Source of the DNA: Pseudorhodobacter wandonensis
GTDB lineage: Bacteria > Pseudomonadota > Alphaproteobacteria > Rhodobacterales > Rhodobacteraceae
DNA: 64,000 nucleotides
NCBI RefSeq assembly: GCF_001202035.1
Contig: NZ_LGHT01000025.1
Location: forward strand, 62,001 to 126,000
Direction: 5' to 3'
A program made the position numbers and the translations under genes. The notes beneath the pieces are model-generated. The model made no database searches and had not been told where the DNA came from. It saw only the letters and a list, made by a program, of their open reading frames with translations. This document shows positions 1 to 8,520 of the stretch, in pieces (position 1 is the first letter of the stretch; each line of letters begins with the position of its first letter).

Positions 1-37
1 CGACGAATTGCTCGAAACCATCGCGACCAAAGATTAA
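1..37 (+). CDS. 3' end of an unidentified gene (partial)
   Basis: The first bases read in frame as a C-terminal tail ending DELLETIATKD followed by TAA at 35-37. Only about 11 codons are present, so the product cannot be named. The codons are GC-biased at third positions like the neighbouring genes. It is followed by about 290 bp without a recognisable gene before the next start. Confidence 0.5.
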   Translation, partial: DELLETIATKD

Positions 38-327
38 CCCACGCCGCGCGCCGCCCCGTGCAACAAACTTGGCCTTGGCGGCGCAGTCAGGGGTACGGCT
101 TGTCGCCACATTGCAGCGCGGCTTCCGCGCTTTTCTGCCTTGTCCTTTTTGGCATTGCGGGCGATAACTCTTGGGCGTGACTGTGATCCGACAGGGTTAC
201 TTACCTAATTTTTGGGCAAGCCTCCATTCCCCTCCGGGTTCCGATTTTTCTGCTGCATTCCGTGGCATATATTGATTTGTGATGTTCGCCGCTTTGCGCA
301 GGCAAAAAACCAAAGGTTTAAGACCCC
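38..327. other. Intergenic region, 290 bp, no gene seen
   Basis: The stretch between the tail of the first gene and the MFS transporter holds no convincing ORF, no tRNA-like sequence and no perfect strong hairpin. It presumably contains the terminator of the upstream gene and the promoter of the transporter. An AAAGG about 11 nt before the GTG at 328 is the only recognisable translation signal. Confidence 0.4.
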
Positions 328-1551
328 GTGACCCAATCAGCTAATCCCCAAAACGCCCAACGCATGGGACAAGTCGAATTTATCGCGATGATCGCCATGC
401 TCTTTGCGACCATCGCTTTTTCCATCGACTCTATGCTGCCCGCCCTGCCCACAATCGCGGCCGAGCTGACACCTGAAATCCCGAACAAAGCCCAGCTTAT
501 CCTGACCAGTTTCGTGCTTGGCATGGGGTTGGGCACCATGGTCGCAGGCCCCCTGTCAGACAGCTTTGGCCGCCGCCGCATCATCGTGATCGGCTCGGTG
601 ATCTATTGCATCGCCGCCGCTGTCGCGTATTTCGCGCCCACGCTGGAAACCATGCTCCTTGCCCGCGTAGTCCAAGGCTTGGGCGTCGCAGCCCCGCGCG
701 TGGTATCACTGGCGCTGGTACGCGATCTGTACAAAGGCCGCGAAATGGCCCGCGTTGTCAGCTTTGCCATGATGATCTTTACCCTCGTCCCGGCCATCGC
801 ACCTTTGGCCGCCAGCGGTATTATTGCGGCTTTTGGCTGGCGTGCGATCTTTGTCACTTTTGTCCTGTTTTCGGGGCTGTCGCTGATCTGGCTCATGGCC
901 CGCCAACCGGAAACCCTGCCCCTCGAAAGCCGCCGCCCGTTCCGTGCCGCCCCTTTGATTGCAGCCCTGCGCGAGGTGTTGTCGCATCGCACTATCGTTA
1001 CCACTATCGCGGTGCAAACCCTTGTTCTTGGGTCGCTTTTTGGAATGCTCTCTTCGGCGCAACCGGTGATTGACGTGCAATTCGGCCGCGCCGACAGCTT
1101 TCCGCTGTGGTTTGCGCTTGTTGCCCTCTGTGCCGGGCTTGCCAGCCCCACCAATGCGGCGCTGGTCGGTCGCCTTGGTATGCGCTATCTGGTTACCGCC
1201 ACGCTGATCAGCCAAATCATCATCTCGGGCGCGATGCTTGTTCTAACCCTGTCGGGCCTGCTGCCTGCGGGTCTTGCCTTTGCTGCCTTCATTTTCTGGA
1301 TGATCAGCGTTTTTGCCATGGCCGGCCTGACCTTGGGCAACCTGAACGCGCTGGCTTTGGAACCTGTTGGTCATATTGCCGGCATGGCAGCCTCGGTTGC
1401 AGGCTCAATCTCAACCGTGTTGGCGGTGGTGATCGCGGCCCCGCTGGGCCTTGCGTTCAATGGCAATTATGTGCCGCTGGTTTTGGGCATCTCGGTCATG
1501 GCTGTGCTGGCACTGGCGCTGATGCTGTCAATCCCGCGCGATAAATCCTGA
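328..1551 (+). CDS. MFS drug-efflux transporter, Bcr/CflA-like
   Basis: A 407-residue protein with about 12 hydrophobic segments. TM1 ends in SIDSMLPALPTIAAEL, which resembles the D-x-YLPALP signature of the Bcr/CflA subfamily of 12-TM drug:H+ antiporters. The loop GPLSDSFGRRR (about residues 74-84) is MFS motif A between TM2 and TM3. It should export small molecules across the inner membrane by proton antiport; the substrate cannot be read from sequence. The start is GTG at 328 with a weak AAAGG upstream; an in-frame ATG at 364 is an alternative. The gene converges with mfd and shares a hairpin with it. Confidence 0.85.
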   Translation: MTQSANPQNAQRMGQVEFIAMIAMLFATIAFSIDSMLPALPTIAAELTPEIPNKAQLILTSFVLGMGLGTMVAGPLSDSFGRRRIIVIGSVIYCIAAAVAYFAPTLETMLLARVVQGLGVAAPRVVSLALVRDLYKGREMARVVSFAMMIFTLVPAIAPLAASGIIAAFGWRAIFVTFVLFSGLSLIWLMARQPETLPLESRRPFRAAPLIAALREVLSHRTIVTTIAVQTLVLGSLFGMLSSAQPVIDVQFGRADSFPLWFALVALCAGLASPTNAALVGRLGMRYLVTATLISQIIISGAMLVLTLSGLLPAGLAFAAFIFWMISVFAMAGLTLGNLNALALEPVGHIAGMAASVAGSISTVLAVVIAAPLGLAFNGNYVPLVLGISVMAVLALALMLSIPRDKS

Positions 1552-1555
1552 CCCC

Positions 1556-1579
1556 AACGCGCCCAAAGTCGGGCGCGTT
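1556..1579. terminator. Bidirectional hairpin terminator between MFS gene and mfd
   Basis: Perfect 9-bp inverted repeat AACGCGCCC / GGGCGCGTT with a 6-nt loop (1565-1570), followed on the plus strand by TATTTCTTT. It lies just after the MFS stop and overlaps the mfd stop codon at 1578-1580. It probably ends plus-strand transcription and may serve both convergent genes. Confidence 0.7.
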
Positions 1580-4500
1580 ATTTCTTTAATTCCAACAGCT
1601 TCTCGGCCAAAGCTTTGGCAATCGCAAAGGCGCCCTTGATGCGGTCGCCTTCGGTTTTCCAGTCCTGCACCAGCACGATTTTATTGCCCGAGACCCGCGC
1701 CCCTGCTTGCGTCTTGATGAAATCGACCAAGCCCGCAGGGTTGGCGAATTTGTCATTGTGAAACTGCACTGTGGCCCCTTTTGGCCCCGCATCCAGCTTG
1801 GCAATGCCTGCACGTTTGCACATCGCCTTGATCCGCACGACCAGCATCAAGGTGTTAACCTCTTTGGGCAATGGCCCGAAACGGTCAATCAACTCGGCTG
1901 CAAACCCTTCCAACTCGACCTTGGTCGCCAGCCCCGAAAGCCTGCGATACAACCCAAGACGCAGGTCGAGGTCTGGCACATAAGCCTCTGGAATCAATAC
2001 AGGAACGCCAAGATTGATATTTGGCGCCCATTGGTCGTCAACCTCATTCAGCCCCGAAATCTCGCCCGATCGCAGCTTGGAAATCGTCTCTTCCAACATG
2101 CTTTGATACAGCTCATAGCCAACCTCTTTGATGTGGCCCGACTGTTCCTCACCCAGCAAGTTGCCTGCGCCGCGCAGATCAAGGTCATGGCTGGCCAGAT
2201 TGAACCCGGCACCCAAACTGTCCAGTGACCCCAACAGCCGCAATCGCTTCATCGCTTGCGGGGTCAGTGGTACGCGGGGTTTGGTGGTCAAATAGCAATA
2301 GGCCCGCGTTTTCGCCCGCCCGACACGCCCCCGAATTTGGTAAAGCTGGCTCAGGCCGAACATATCGGCGCGGTGCACGATCATCGTATTCGCGGTTGGA
2401 ATATCCAGACCTGACTCTACGATTGAGGTAGCAACCAGAACATCCTGTTTTCCATCATAAAAATCGTTCATTCGCTGATCAAGATCACCCGCCGCCAACT
2501 GCCCGTGGCCGACGATATAGCTTACCTCGGGCACATGGGTTTTCAGGAAATCCTCGACAAACGGCAGGTCGGAAATGCGTGGCACCACAAAGAATGACTG
2601 CCCCCCGCGATAGCGTTCGCGCAGCAAGGCCTCGCGGATCGTGACCGTATCAAATTCTGAAACATAGGTCCGAATGGCCAAGCGATCGACCGGCGGCGTC
2701 GCAATGATCGACAAGTCGCGCACACCTGTCAGCGACAGTTGCAACGTGCGCGGAATGGGTGTTGCCGTCAACGTCAGCACATGCACGTCTGACCGCATTT
2801 CCTTTAGCCGCTCTTTGTGGCCAACGCCGAAATGTTGTTCTTCATCAATGACTAACAGCCCGACGTTCTTAAACCTTATCGCCTTGGCCAGCACGGCATG
2901 CGTGCCCACCACAATATCCACCGTACCATCGGCAAGGCCGGCCCGCGTGCTTGCAGCATCCTTTGCACTAACAAACCGCGACAAGGGCTTGACATTAATC
3001 GGAAATCCGCGAAATCGTTCTGCAAAGCTGCGATAGTGCTGCCGCGCCAGCAGCGTTGTCGGCGCAATCACCGCGACCTGCATCCCCGACAGCGCCGCAA
3101 CAAAGGCCGCCCGCATCGCAACCTCGGTTTTGCCAAAGCCGACATCGCCCACAACCAACCGGTCCATCGGGCTGCCCGCCTCCAGATCTGCAATCACATC
3201 GGCAATCGCGGTCAACTGGTCCTCGGTTTCGGTATAGGGAAAACGCGCAGCAAAGGCCTCCCACATCGAATGCGGCGCCTCAAGCACCGGTGCCTTGCGC
3301 AAATGCCGCTCGGCCGCGATCCGCATCAGCCGTTCCGCAATCTCGCGGATGCGGGCCTTCAGCTTGGCCTTTTTGGCCTGCCACGCGCCACCGCCCAGCC
3401 GGTCAAGCAGCCCCTCTTCATGGCCATAGCGGCTTAGAAGTTCAATGTTTTCAACGGGTAGGTACAGTTTGGCATTCTCGGCATATTCGATGCTCAGGCA
3501 TTCATGCGGCGCGCCAAGGGCGGTGATCATCTCCAGCCCGTGATAACGCCCAACGCCGTGTTCCACATGCACGACCAAGTCACCGGGGCTCAGCGTGTCG
3601 GCGTTTTTCAGAAAGTTATCGGCCTTGCGTTTGCGCTTTGGCTTGGCCACCAGCCGGTCACCCAGCACATCCTGCTCTGAAATCACCGCCAGATCAGGCG
3701 CCGTAAACCCCGCCTCCAAAGGCCAGATCATCAGGAACAGCCCGCCCTTGCCTTTGACCTCGCGGAAATCTGAAACCTCTACCGCGCCCTCAATCCCTTG
3801 GTCGGTAATCAGCCCGCGCAACCGCTCACGCGCGCCTTCGGACCATGAGGCGATGACCACATTCCCCGATTTGCGCAACGCTTTAACATGATCAGACAAA
3901 GCACTAAAAAGACTGATGTTTTCCTGTTGGCGTTCCGGCGCAAAGCTGCGCCCCATCCGCCCGCCTGCATCCAACACCCCGGGCCCCGGTGATTGCGCCA
4001 GCGGCGACAGCTGCACCACACGCAGCCCCGACAGCGCCGCCTCCCATGCCGCATCATCCAGATAAAGCAGCCCCGGCGCCGCAGGTTTATAGACCGTATC
4101 CATCCGCCCCTTGGCACGCATCGCCTCGGCCCGCGCGTCATATTGGTCGTCAATACTTTCCCAGCGCGCCAGCCGCATCGGCGTGACCTGATCGTCCAGC
4201 ATCACCGCAGCATCGGGCATATAGTCAAACACCGTTTCCAGCGCGGCATGGAAAAACGGCAGCCAATGCTCCATCCCCTGATGCTTGCGCCCCGCGCTTA
4301 CGGCCTCATACAGCGGGTCTTCGGACCCGCCCGCGCCAAACTCTACGCGGTAGGTCTGGCGAAACCGCGCAATCGCCGCCTCGTCCAAAATCACCTCGGA
4401 CACCGGCGCAAATTCAACCGCTTTCAGCTTTTCCGTGGTGCGCTGGGTTTCGGGGTCAAACCGCCGCGCCCCGTCCAGCACATCGCCGAACAGATCAAGC

Positions 4501-5015
4501 CGCACCGGCCCGCCCGGACCGGGTGGATAAATATCAATAATCCCGCCGCGAATGGCATAATCACCCGGCTCGGCCACCGTGGGGCTTGGCGTAAACCCCA
4601 TACGCGTTAGGAAATTACGCAACGCCTCTTCATTCATCCGATGCCCGACCGTGGCCGAGAATGACGCGTCACGCAGCACCTGCGCCGCAGGCAGACGCTG
4701 GGTCGCGGCATTCAGCGTGGTCAGCAACACAAACGGCCCCGGCACCCCATGCGCCAACGCGGCCAAAGTCGCCATCCGCCGCGCGATGATGTCAGGGTTG
4801 GGCGACACCCGGTCATAGGGCAAACAATCCCAGGCCGGCAGCTCCAGCACCACCACATCCGGCGCCATCACCGACAGCGCCTCGCGCATCGCCTCAAGCC
4901 GCTTGTCATCGCGTGCCACATGGATCACCGGCACACCGCGCGCCAATTCCCGCGCCAAAAGCTGCGCATCAAACCCTTCGGGCGCACCGCCCAGAATAAT
5001 CGGTGTCTTTGCCAT
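1578..5015 (-). CDS. mfd: Transcription-repair coupling factor Mfd
   Basis: A 1145-residue protein with full Mfd architecture. The N-terminal half is UvrB-like. The RNA-polymerase-interaction module carries VVHVEHGVGRYHGLE. The RecG-like translocase motor has Walker A GDVGFGKTE (near residue 630), DEEQHFGV, TATPIPRTL and the GRVGR motif VI, and the C-terminal TRCF domain follows. Mfd uses ATP to push stalled RNA polymerase off lesions and recruits UvrA. The open frame extends to 5039, but the start at 5015 (MAKTPIILGG) matches normal family N-termini and avoids overlap with the gene ending at 5020. It follows that small membrane-protein gene by 4 bp, so the two are probably cotranscribed. Confidence 0.97.
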   Translation of the reverse strand: MAKTPIILGGAPEGFDAQLLARELARGVPVIHVARDDKRLEAMREALSVMAPDVVVLELPAWDCLPYDRVSPNPDIIARRMATLAALAHGVPGPFVLLTTLNAATQRLPAAQVLRDASFSATVGHRMNEEALRNFLTRMGFTPSPTVAEPGDYAIRGGIIDIYPPGPGGPVRLDLFGDVLDGARRFDPETQRTTEKLKAVEFAPVSEVILDEAAIARFRQTYRVEFGAGGSEDPLYEAVSAGRKHQGMEHWLPFFHAALETVFDYMPDAAVMLDDQVTPMRLARWESIDDQYDARAEAMRAKGRMDTVYKPAAPGLLYLDDAAWEAALSGLRVVQLSPLAQSPGPGVLDAGGRMGRSFAPERQQENISLFSALSDHVKALRKSGNVVIASWSEGARERLRGLITDQGIEGAVEVSDFREVKGKGGLFLMIWPLEAGFTAPDLAVISEQDVLGDRLVAKPKRKRKADNFLKNADTLSPGDLVVHVEHGVGRYHGLEMITALGAPHECLSIEYAENAKLYLPVENIELLSRYGHEEGLLDRLGGGAWQAKKAKLKARIREIAERLMRIAAERHLRKAPVLEAPHSMWEAFAARFPYTETEDQLTAIADVIADLEAGSPMDRLVVGDVGFGKTEVAMRAAFVAALSGMQVAVIAPTTLLARQHYRSFAERFRGFPINVKPLSRFVSAKDAASTRAGLADGTVDIVVGTHAVLAKAIRFKNVGLLVIDEEQHFGVGHKERLKEMRSDVHVLTLTATPIPRTLQLSLTGVRDLSIIATPPVDRLAIRTYVSEFDTVTIREALLRERYRGGQSFFVVPRISDLPFVEDFLKTHVPEVSYIVGHGQLAAGDLDQRMNDFYDGKQDVLVATSIVESGLDIPTANTMIVHRADMFGLSQLYQIRGRVGRAKTRAYCYLTTKPRVPLTPQAMKRLRLLGSLDSLGAGFNLASHDLDLRGAGNLLGEEQSGHIKEVGYELYQSMLEETISKLRSGEISGLNEVDDQWAPNINLGVPVLIPEAYVPDLDLRLGLYRRLSGLATKVELEGFAAELIDRFGPLPKEVNTLMLVVRIKAMCKRAGIAKLDAGPKGATVQFHNDKFANPAGLVDFIKTQAGARVSGNKIVLVQDWKTEGDRIKGAFAIAKALAEKLLELKK

Positions 5016-5019
5016 CAGA

Positions 5020-5550
5020 TCAATGCGGCCAAATCGCAAAAACCTGCATGTTTTGCCACATGCCCCACAGCGAGGTCACAAAAATCGACACCATCCCGAT
5101 TGCTTGCACCTTGATCCGGTGGCGCGAAATCTTGCGGTATAAATCTTCGCCTTCCATCTCTTGCACCAAAATCTGCTGCGCGGTTGACAGGCTAAGCGCC
5201 CCGACAATCGTCATCGGCACCAGCAGCAAAAACACCGCCTGCGCGAATTCTATCCAATAAAAAAAACCCAAAACCGCCAGTACCGAAAAAATGAATGCGC
5301 CGCTCGCGATGATCCACAACCCCGCAACCCGCGCGATATAGACGATGCGCCGCGAATTGATCTCAACCAGATCCTGCAAATCCTGCGCCGCCTCGCCGCC
5401 TCTGCGCCGTGCCCGCGTTACCAGATCGAATGGCACCCCTAAAACCCAATGGCTTGTTGTCGACCACATAACCGCCAGTGCGATCCAATACCAAAGATTC
5501 GAAAATGATCGCAAGTCGATCAGATCGAAAATCATTTTATACCAATCCAC
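5020..5550 (-). CDS. Small four-TM membrane protein, function unknown
   Basis: A 176-residue protein with about four hydrophobic segments: near residues 17-37, 75-95, 100-120 and 150-168. A charged cytoplasmic-looking loop (RARRRGGEAAQDLQDL) lies between the first two. From memory, homologues in Rhodobacteraceae are labelled 'component of SufBCD complex', but nothing here (no Fe-S ligands, no suf genes nearby) supports that role. It sits immediately upstream of mfd on the same strand. Treat it as a conserved inner-membrane protein of unknown function. Confidence 0.8.
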   Translation of the reverse strand: MDWYKMIFDLIDLRSFSNLWYWIALAVMWSTTSHWVLGVPFDLVTRARRRGGEAAQDLQDLVEINSRRIVYIARVAGLWIIASGAFIFSVLAVLGFFYWIEFAQAVFLLLVPMTIVGALSLSTAQQILVQEMEGEDLYRKISRHRIKVQAIGMVSIFVTSLWGMWQNMQVFAIWPH

Positions 5551-5700
5551 TAGACCAACCTTTTCACAGATTTAGCGCCGCTCGAACTGCGGCTTTCGCG
5601 CCATAGCGACATTCCTACCCTTGAGACGCGGGCTTTTCCATGGCAGGCAGAAGAAAAACCTGAAATCTCTTGCATTCGGACCACAGCAAAAGGAGCCGCC

Positions 5701-6705
5701 ATGCGCCCCACAATCGGCCAATACCCCGCCACACGCTTTCGCCGTTTGCGCAAATCTGATGGATTGCGGCGTCTGGCGCAAGAAAACACTCTGTCGGTCA
5801 ATGATCTGATCTGGCCGCTTTTTGTGCGGGATGGCGTGAACATCCGCGAACCAATCCCCTCTATGCCCGGCGTCGAGCGGCTTTCGGTTGATCTGATCGT
5901 GCAGGCCGCCGAACAGGCTGCAGCGCTTGGTATTCCTGCCATTTGCCTCTTTCCCTATACCGACCCCGCCAAACGCACCGAAGATTGCGCCGAGGCATGG
6001 AGCCCGCAAAACCTTGCCAACACCGCGATCCGCGCCATCAAGGCCGCGGTGCCGGACATGATGGTGATGACCGATGTGGCACTAGACCCCTATAATATCA
6101 ACGGCCACGACGGGCTGGTGCGTGATGGCATCATCCTGAATGATGATACCGTTCAGGCATTGGTAAAAATGTCGCTCGCTCAGGCCGAGGCCGGCGCCGA
6201 CATCCTTGGCCCGTCCGACATGATGGATGGCCGCATCGGGGCGATGCGTCACGCGCTTGAAATGTCAGGCTATAAAGACGTGGCAATCCTGTCCTATGCC
6301 GCCAAATACGCCTCGGCCTTTTACGGCCCGTTCCGTGATGCCGTTGGCGCAGGCAGCCGCCTTGTGGGCGACAAAAAAACCTATCAGATGAACCCCGCCA
6401 ATTCGGATGAGGCCATGCGTCTGATCGAACGCGACCTGAATGAGGGCGCCGATATGGTCATGGTCAAACCCGGCATGCCCTATCTTGATATCTGCCGCCG
6501 TGCCAAAGACAGTTTTGGTGCGCCAACCTATGCCTATCAAGTGTCGGGCGAATACGCGATGATCATGGCCGCCGCGCAAAACGGCTGGATTGATGGCGAA
6601 AAGGCGATGCTGGAAAGCTTGATGGCCTTTCGCCGCGCCGGATGCGACGGGGTGCTGACCTATTTCGCACCGCGCGTGGCGCAATTGTTGCAAGATCAAC
6701 GCTGA
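5701..6705 (+). CDS. hemB: Delta-aminolevulinic acid dehydratase (porphobilinogen synthase)
   Basis: A 334-residue protein that condenses two 5-aminolevulinate molecules to porphobilinogen in haem, cobalamin and chlorophyll synthesis. The Schiff-base lysines are visible as K202 (SYAAKYASAFYGP) and K256 (MVMVKPGMPYLD). The metal-site segment reads TDVALDPYNINGHDG with Asp where the zinc-type enzyme has Cys, which marks the magnesium-dependent class. The ATG at 5701 follows AGGAG with close spacing. It is divergent from the mfd unit and ends about 190 bp before a lipoprotein gene. Confidence 0.97.
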   Translation: MRPTIGQYPATRFRRLRKSDGLRRLAQENTLSVNDLIWPLFVRDGVNIREPIPSMPGVERLSVDLIVQAAEQAAALGIPAICLFPYTDPAKRTEDCAEAWSPQNLANTAIRAIKAAVPDMMVMTDVALDPYNINGHDGLVRDGIILNDDTVQALVKMSLAQAEAGADILGPSDMMDGRIGAMRHALEMSGYKDVAILSYAAKYASAFYGPFRDAVGAGSRLVGDKKTYQMNPANSDEAMRLIERDLNEGADMVMVKPGMPYLDICRRAKDSFGAPTYAYQVSGEYAMIMAAAQNGWIDGEKAMLESLMAFRRAGCDGVLTYFAPRVAQLLQDQR

Positions 6706-6891
6706 ACCCATGGCGAAAATGCGCCCAAACCGCGTAAAAGGCTGCCCAAATAGATGACAGACGGTCTTTTCCGCGCTATCCTTTGGGCACACGGCCCAAC
6801 GCGGCCCCCACACGGCGCAACGTGGCCCAATGAACCCGAGCAATCAGCGACCAGAGGATACTCTGGCGCGAAATATGAGGCGGCAGAGAGA

Positions 6892-7446
6892 ATGACAATT
6901 TTGAACAGACGCAATTTTTTGGCAACCTCGGCTGCGGGCCTGGCGCTTGGCGGCTGCGCCAATGGTGTTGGCAGCGACGGCGGCGCACGTCTTGATAGCC
7001 GCGTAAACGCCACCCGCGACTATCTGTTTGGCAGCTACCCCGGCACGCGTGAACTGGCGCAAAGGGCTTATGGCATCCTCTATATGCCTTTGATGACCGA
7101 GGCCGGCTTTGGCTTTGGTGCGGCCTATGGTCAGGGTGCATTGCGGATCAATGACGTAACGGTTGACTATTACTCCGCCACCCGCGCCACCTTTGGTCTG
7201 CAAATCGGCGCACAGCAATATGCCCACGCCCTGTTCTTTATGACCGAGGCGGCCTTGGGCGATTTCCGCCGCTCGACCGGTTGGGCCGCCAGCGCCGACA
7301 TCCGCTATGCCGTCCCGAATGAGGGCGGAAGCATCGGCAAGGAAACCACCGAATACGCACCTGTGATTGCCTTCGTCTTTGGTCAATCCGGCCTTATTCT
7401 GGGGGCCACACTGGCCGGTTCAAAATACAACCGCATCATCCCGTAA
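6892..7446 (+). CDS. SYLF (YSC84-like) domain lipoprotein with Tat-type signal
   Basis: A 184-residue protein starting with RRNFLATSAAGLALGGC, which combines a twin-arginine signal with a lipobox, so it is probably a Tat-exported lipoprotein. The mature part matches the SYLF/YSC84 lipid-binding fold: AYGILYMPLMTEAGFGFGAAYG, an FGLQIGAQ segment, a FFMTEAALGDFRRSTGW segment, and a C-terminal FVFGQSGLILGATLAGSK. Bacterial SYLF proteins are mostly uncharacterised periplasmic or envelope proteins. The open frame reaches back to 6754, but the leader only makes sense from the ATG at 6892, preceded by GGCAGAGAG. Confidence 0.85.
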   Translation: MTILNRRNFLATSAAGLALGGCANGVGSDGGARLDSRVNATRDYLFGSYPGTRELAQRAYGILYMPLMTEAGFGFGAAYGQGALRINDVTVDYYSATRATFGLQIGAQQYAHALFFMTEAALGDFRRSTGWAASADIRYAVPNEGGSIGKETTEYAPVIAFVFGQSGLILGATLAGSKYNRIIP

Positions 7447-7464
7447 GCGGCTGTTTTGCGTTTG

Positions 7465-7491
7465 ATGGTGCAAGGCATGTCCTTGCACCAT
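7465..7491 (+). terminator. Rho-independent terminator after the SYLF lipoprotein gene
   Basis: Perfect 11-bp stem ATGGTGCAAGG / CCTTGCACCAT with a 5-nt loop, followed by TTCTCATTTCTTTT. It lies 19 bp after the stop codon of the lipoprotein gene. Confidence 0.8.
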
Positions 7492-7557
7492 TTCTCATTT
7501 CTTTTACGCAAATCATTGATTTCAGGCAAAACGCCGCAAGCCCACAGGCATGCGCCG

Positions 7558-8421
7558 CTACTTCAACCGCTTGATAAGGCTTGATGTATCCCAGCGCCCG
7601 CCGCCCATGTTCTGCACATCCTTGTAAAACTGATCGACCAGCGCCGTGACGGGCAGGCTCGCGCCAATCTCATTCGCGGTCGCCAGACAAATCCCCAGAT
7701 CCTTGCGCATCCAGTCCACGGCAAAACCATGGGTGAAATGGTCGTCCAGCATGGTCTGATGCCGCGCATTCATCTGCCACGACCCGGCCGCCCCGCCCGA
7801 GATCACCTCGACCACCGCGCGCCCGTCCATGCCCGCCTTCTCACCAAAGGCCAGCGCCTCGGAAAGGCCCTGCACCAGGCCCGCGATGCAAATCTGGTTC
7901 ATCATCTTGGCAATCTGCCCCGCGCCGCTTTCGCCCAGATGCTTGCAAATCCGTGCATAGGCCGCAATCACCGGCCCGGCCGCTGCATAATGCGCCGCAT
8001 CGCCGCCACACATCACCGATAGAACGCCGTTCTCGGCGCCCGCCTGCCCGCCCGAAACCGGCGCATCGACAAACCCCAATCCCGCCGCCCGCGCCACGGC
8101 CTCCAGCTCGCGCGTGACCTGCGCCGAAACTGTGGTGTGATCAACAAACACCGCCCCCGCAGCCATCCCTGCAAAGGCGCCATCCGCCCCCAGACAAACC
8201 CCGCGCAAATCGTCATCATTGCCCACACAGGCCATCACAAAATCTTGCCCCACGGCGGCCTCACGCGGGGTTGCCGCTGCCCGCCCGCCGTGTTTGGCTA
8301 CCCAAGCCCCGGCCTTGGCTGCCGTGCGGTTATAGACGGTCACCTCATGCCCTTTGGCGGCCAAATGCCCCGCCATAGGAAAGCCCATCACGCCCAAACC
8401 TAAAAACGCCACTTTTGCCAT
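7558..8421 (-). CDS. NAD(P)-dependent beta-hydroxyacid dehydrogenase (HIBADH family)
   Basis: A 287-residue protein of the 3-hydroxyisobutyrate / tartronate-semialdehyde reductase family. The Rossmann motif is GLGVMGFPMAGHL (residues 8-20). The substrate loop is DAPVSGGQAGAENG (about 119-132). The catalytic Lys is K172 in GAGQIAKMMNQ. It should interconvert a beta-hydroxyacid and its semialdehyde with NAD(P); substrate is not determined, and the motifs fit 2-hydroxy-3-oxopropionate reductase as well as HIBADH. The frame is open to 8472, but the start at 8421 (MAKVAFLGLG) fits the family. No linked catabolic genes help to narrow the substrate. Confidence 0.88.
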   Translation of the reverse strand: MAKVAFLGLGVMGFPMAGHLAAKGHEVTVYNRTAAKAGAWVAKHGGRAAATPREAAVGQDFVMACVGNDDDLRGVCLGADGAFAGMAAGAVFVDHTTVSAQVTRELEAVARAAGLGFVDAPVSGGQAGAENGVLSVMCGGDAAHYAAAGPVIAAYARICKHLGESGAGQIAKMMNQICIAGLVQGLSEALAFGEKAGMDGRAVVEVISGGAAGSWQMNARHQTMLDDHFTHGFAVDWMRKDLGICLATANEIGASLPVTALVDQFYKDVQNMGGGRWDTSSLIKRLK

Positions 8422-8520
8422 TGCCCAAACCCTTCCAATTGCCTCGCGCTCCAGTTTGGCATAGGTAACCACACAATCCCTGCCGTCAAGAAAAACCCTG
8501 CCTTTCAGAAAAGACCCACC

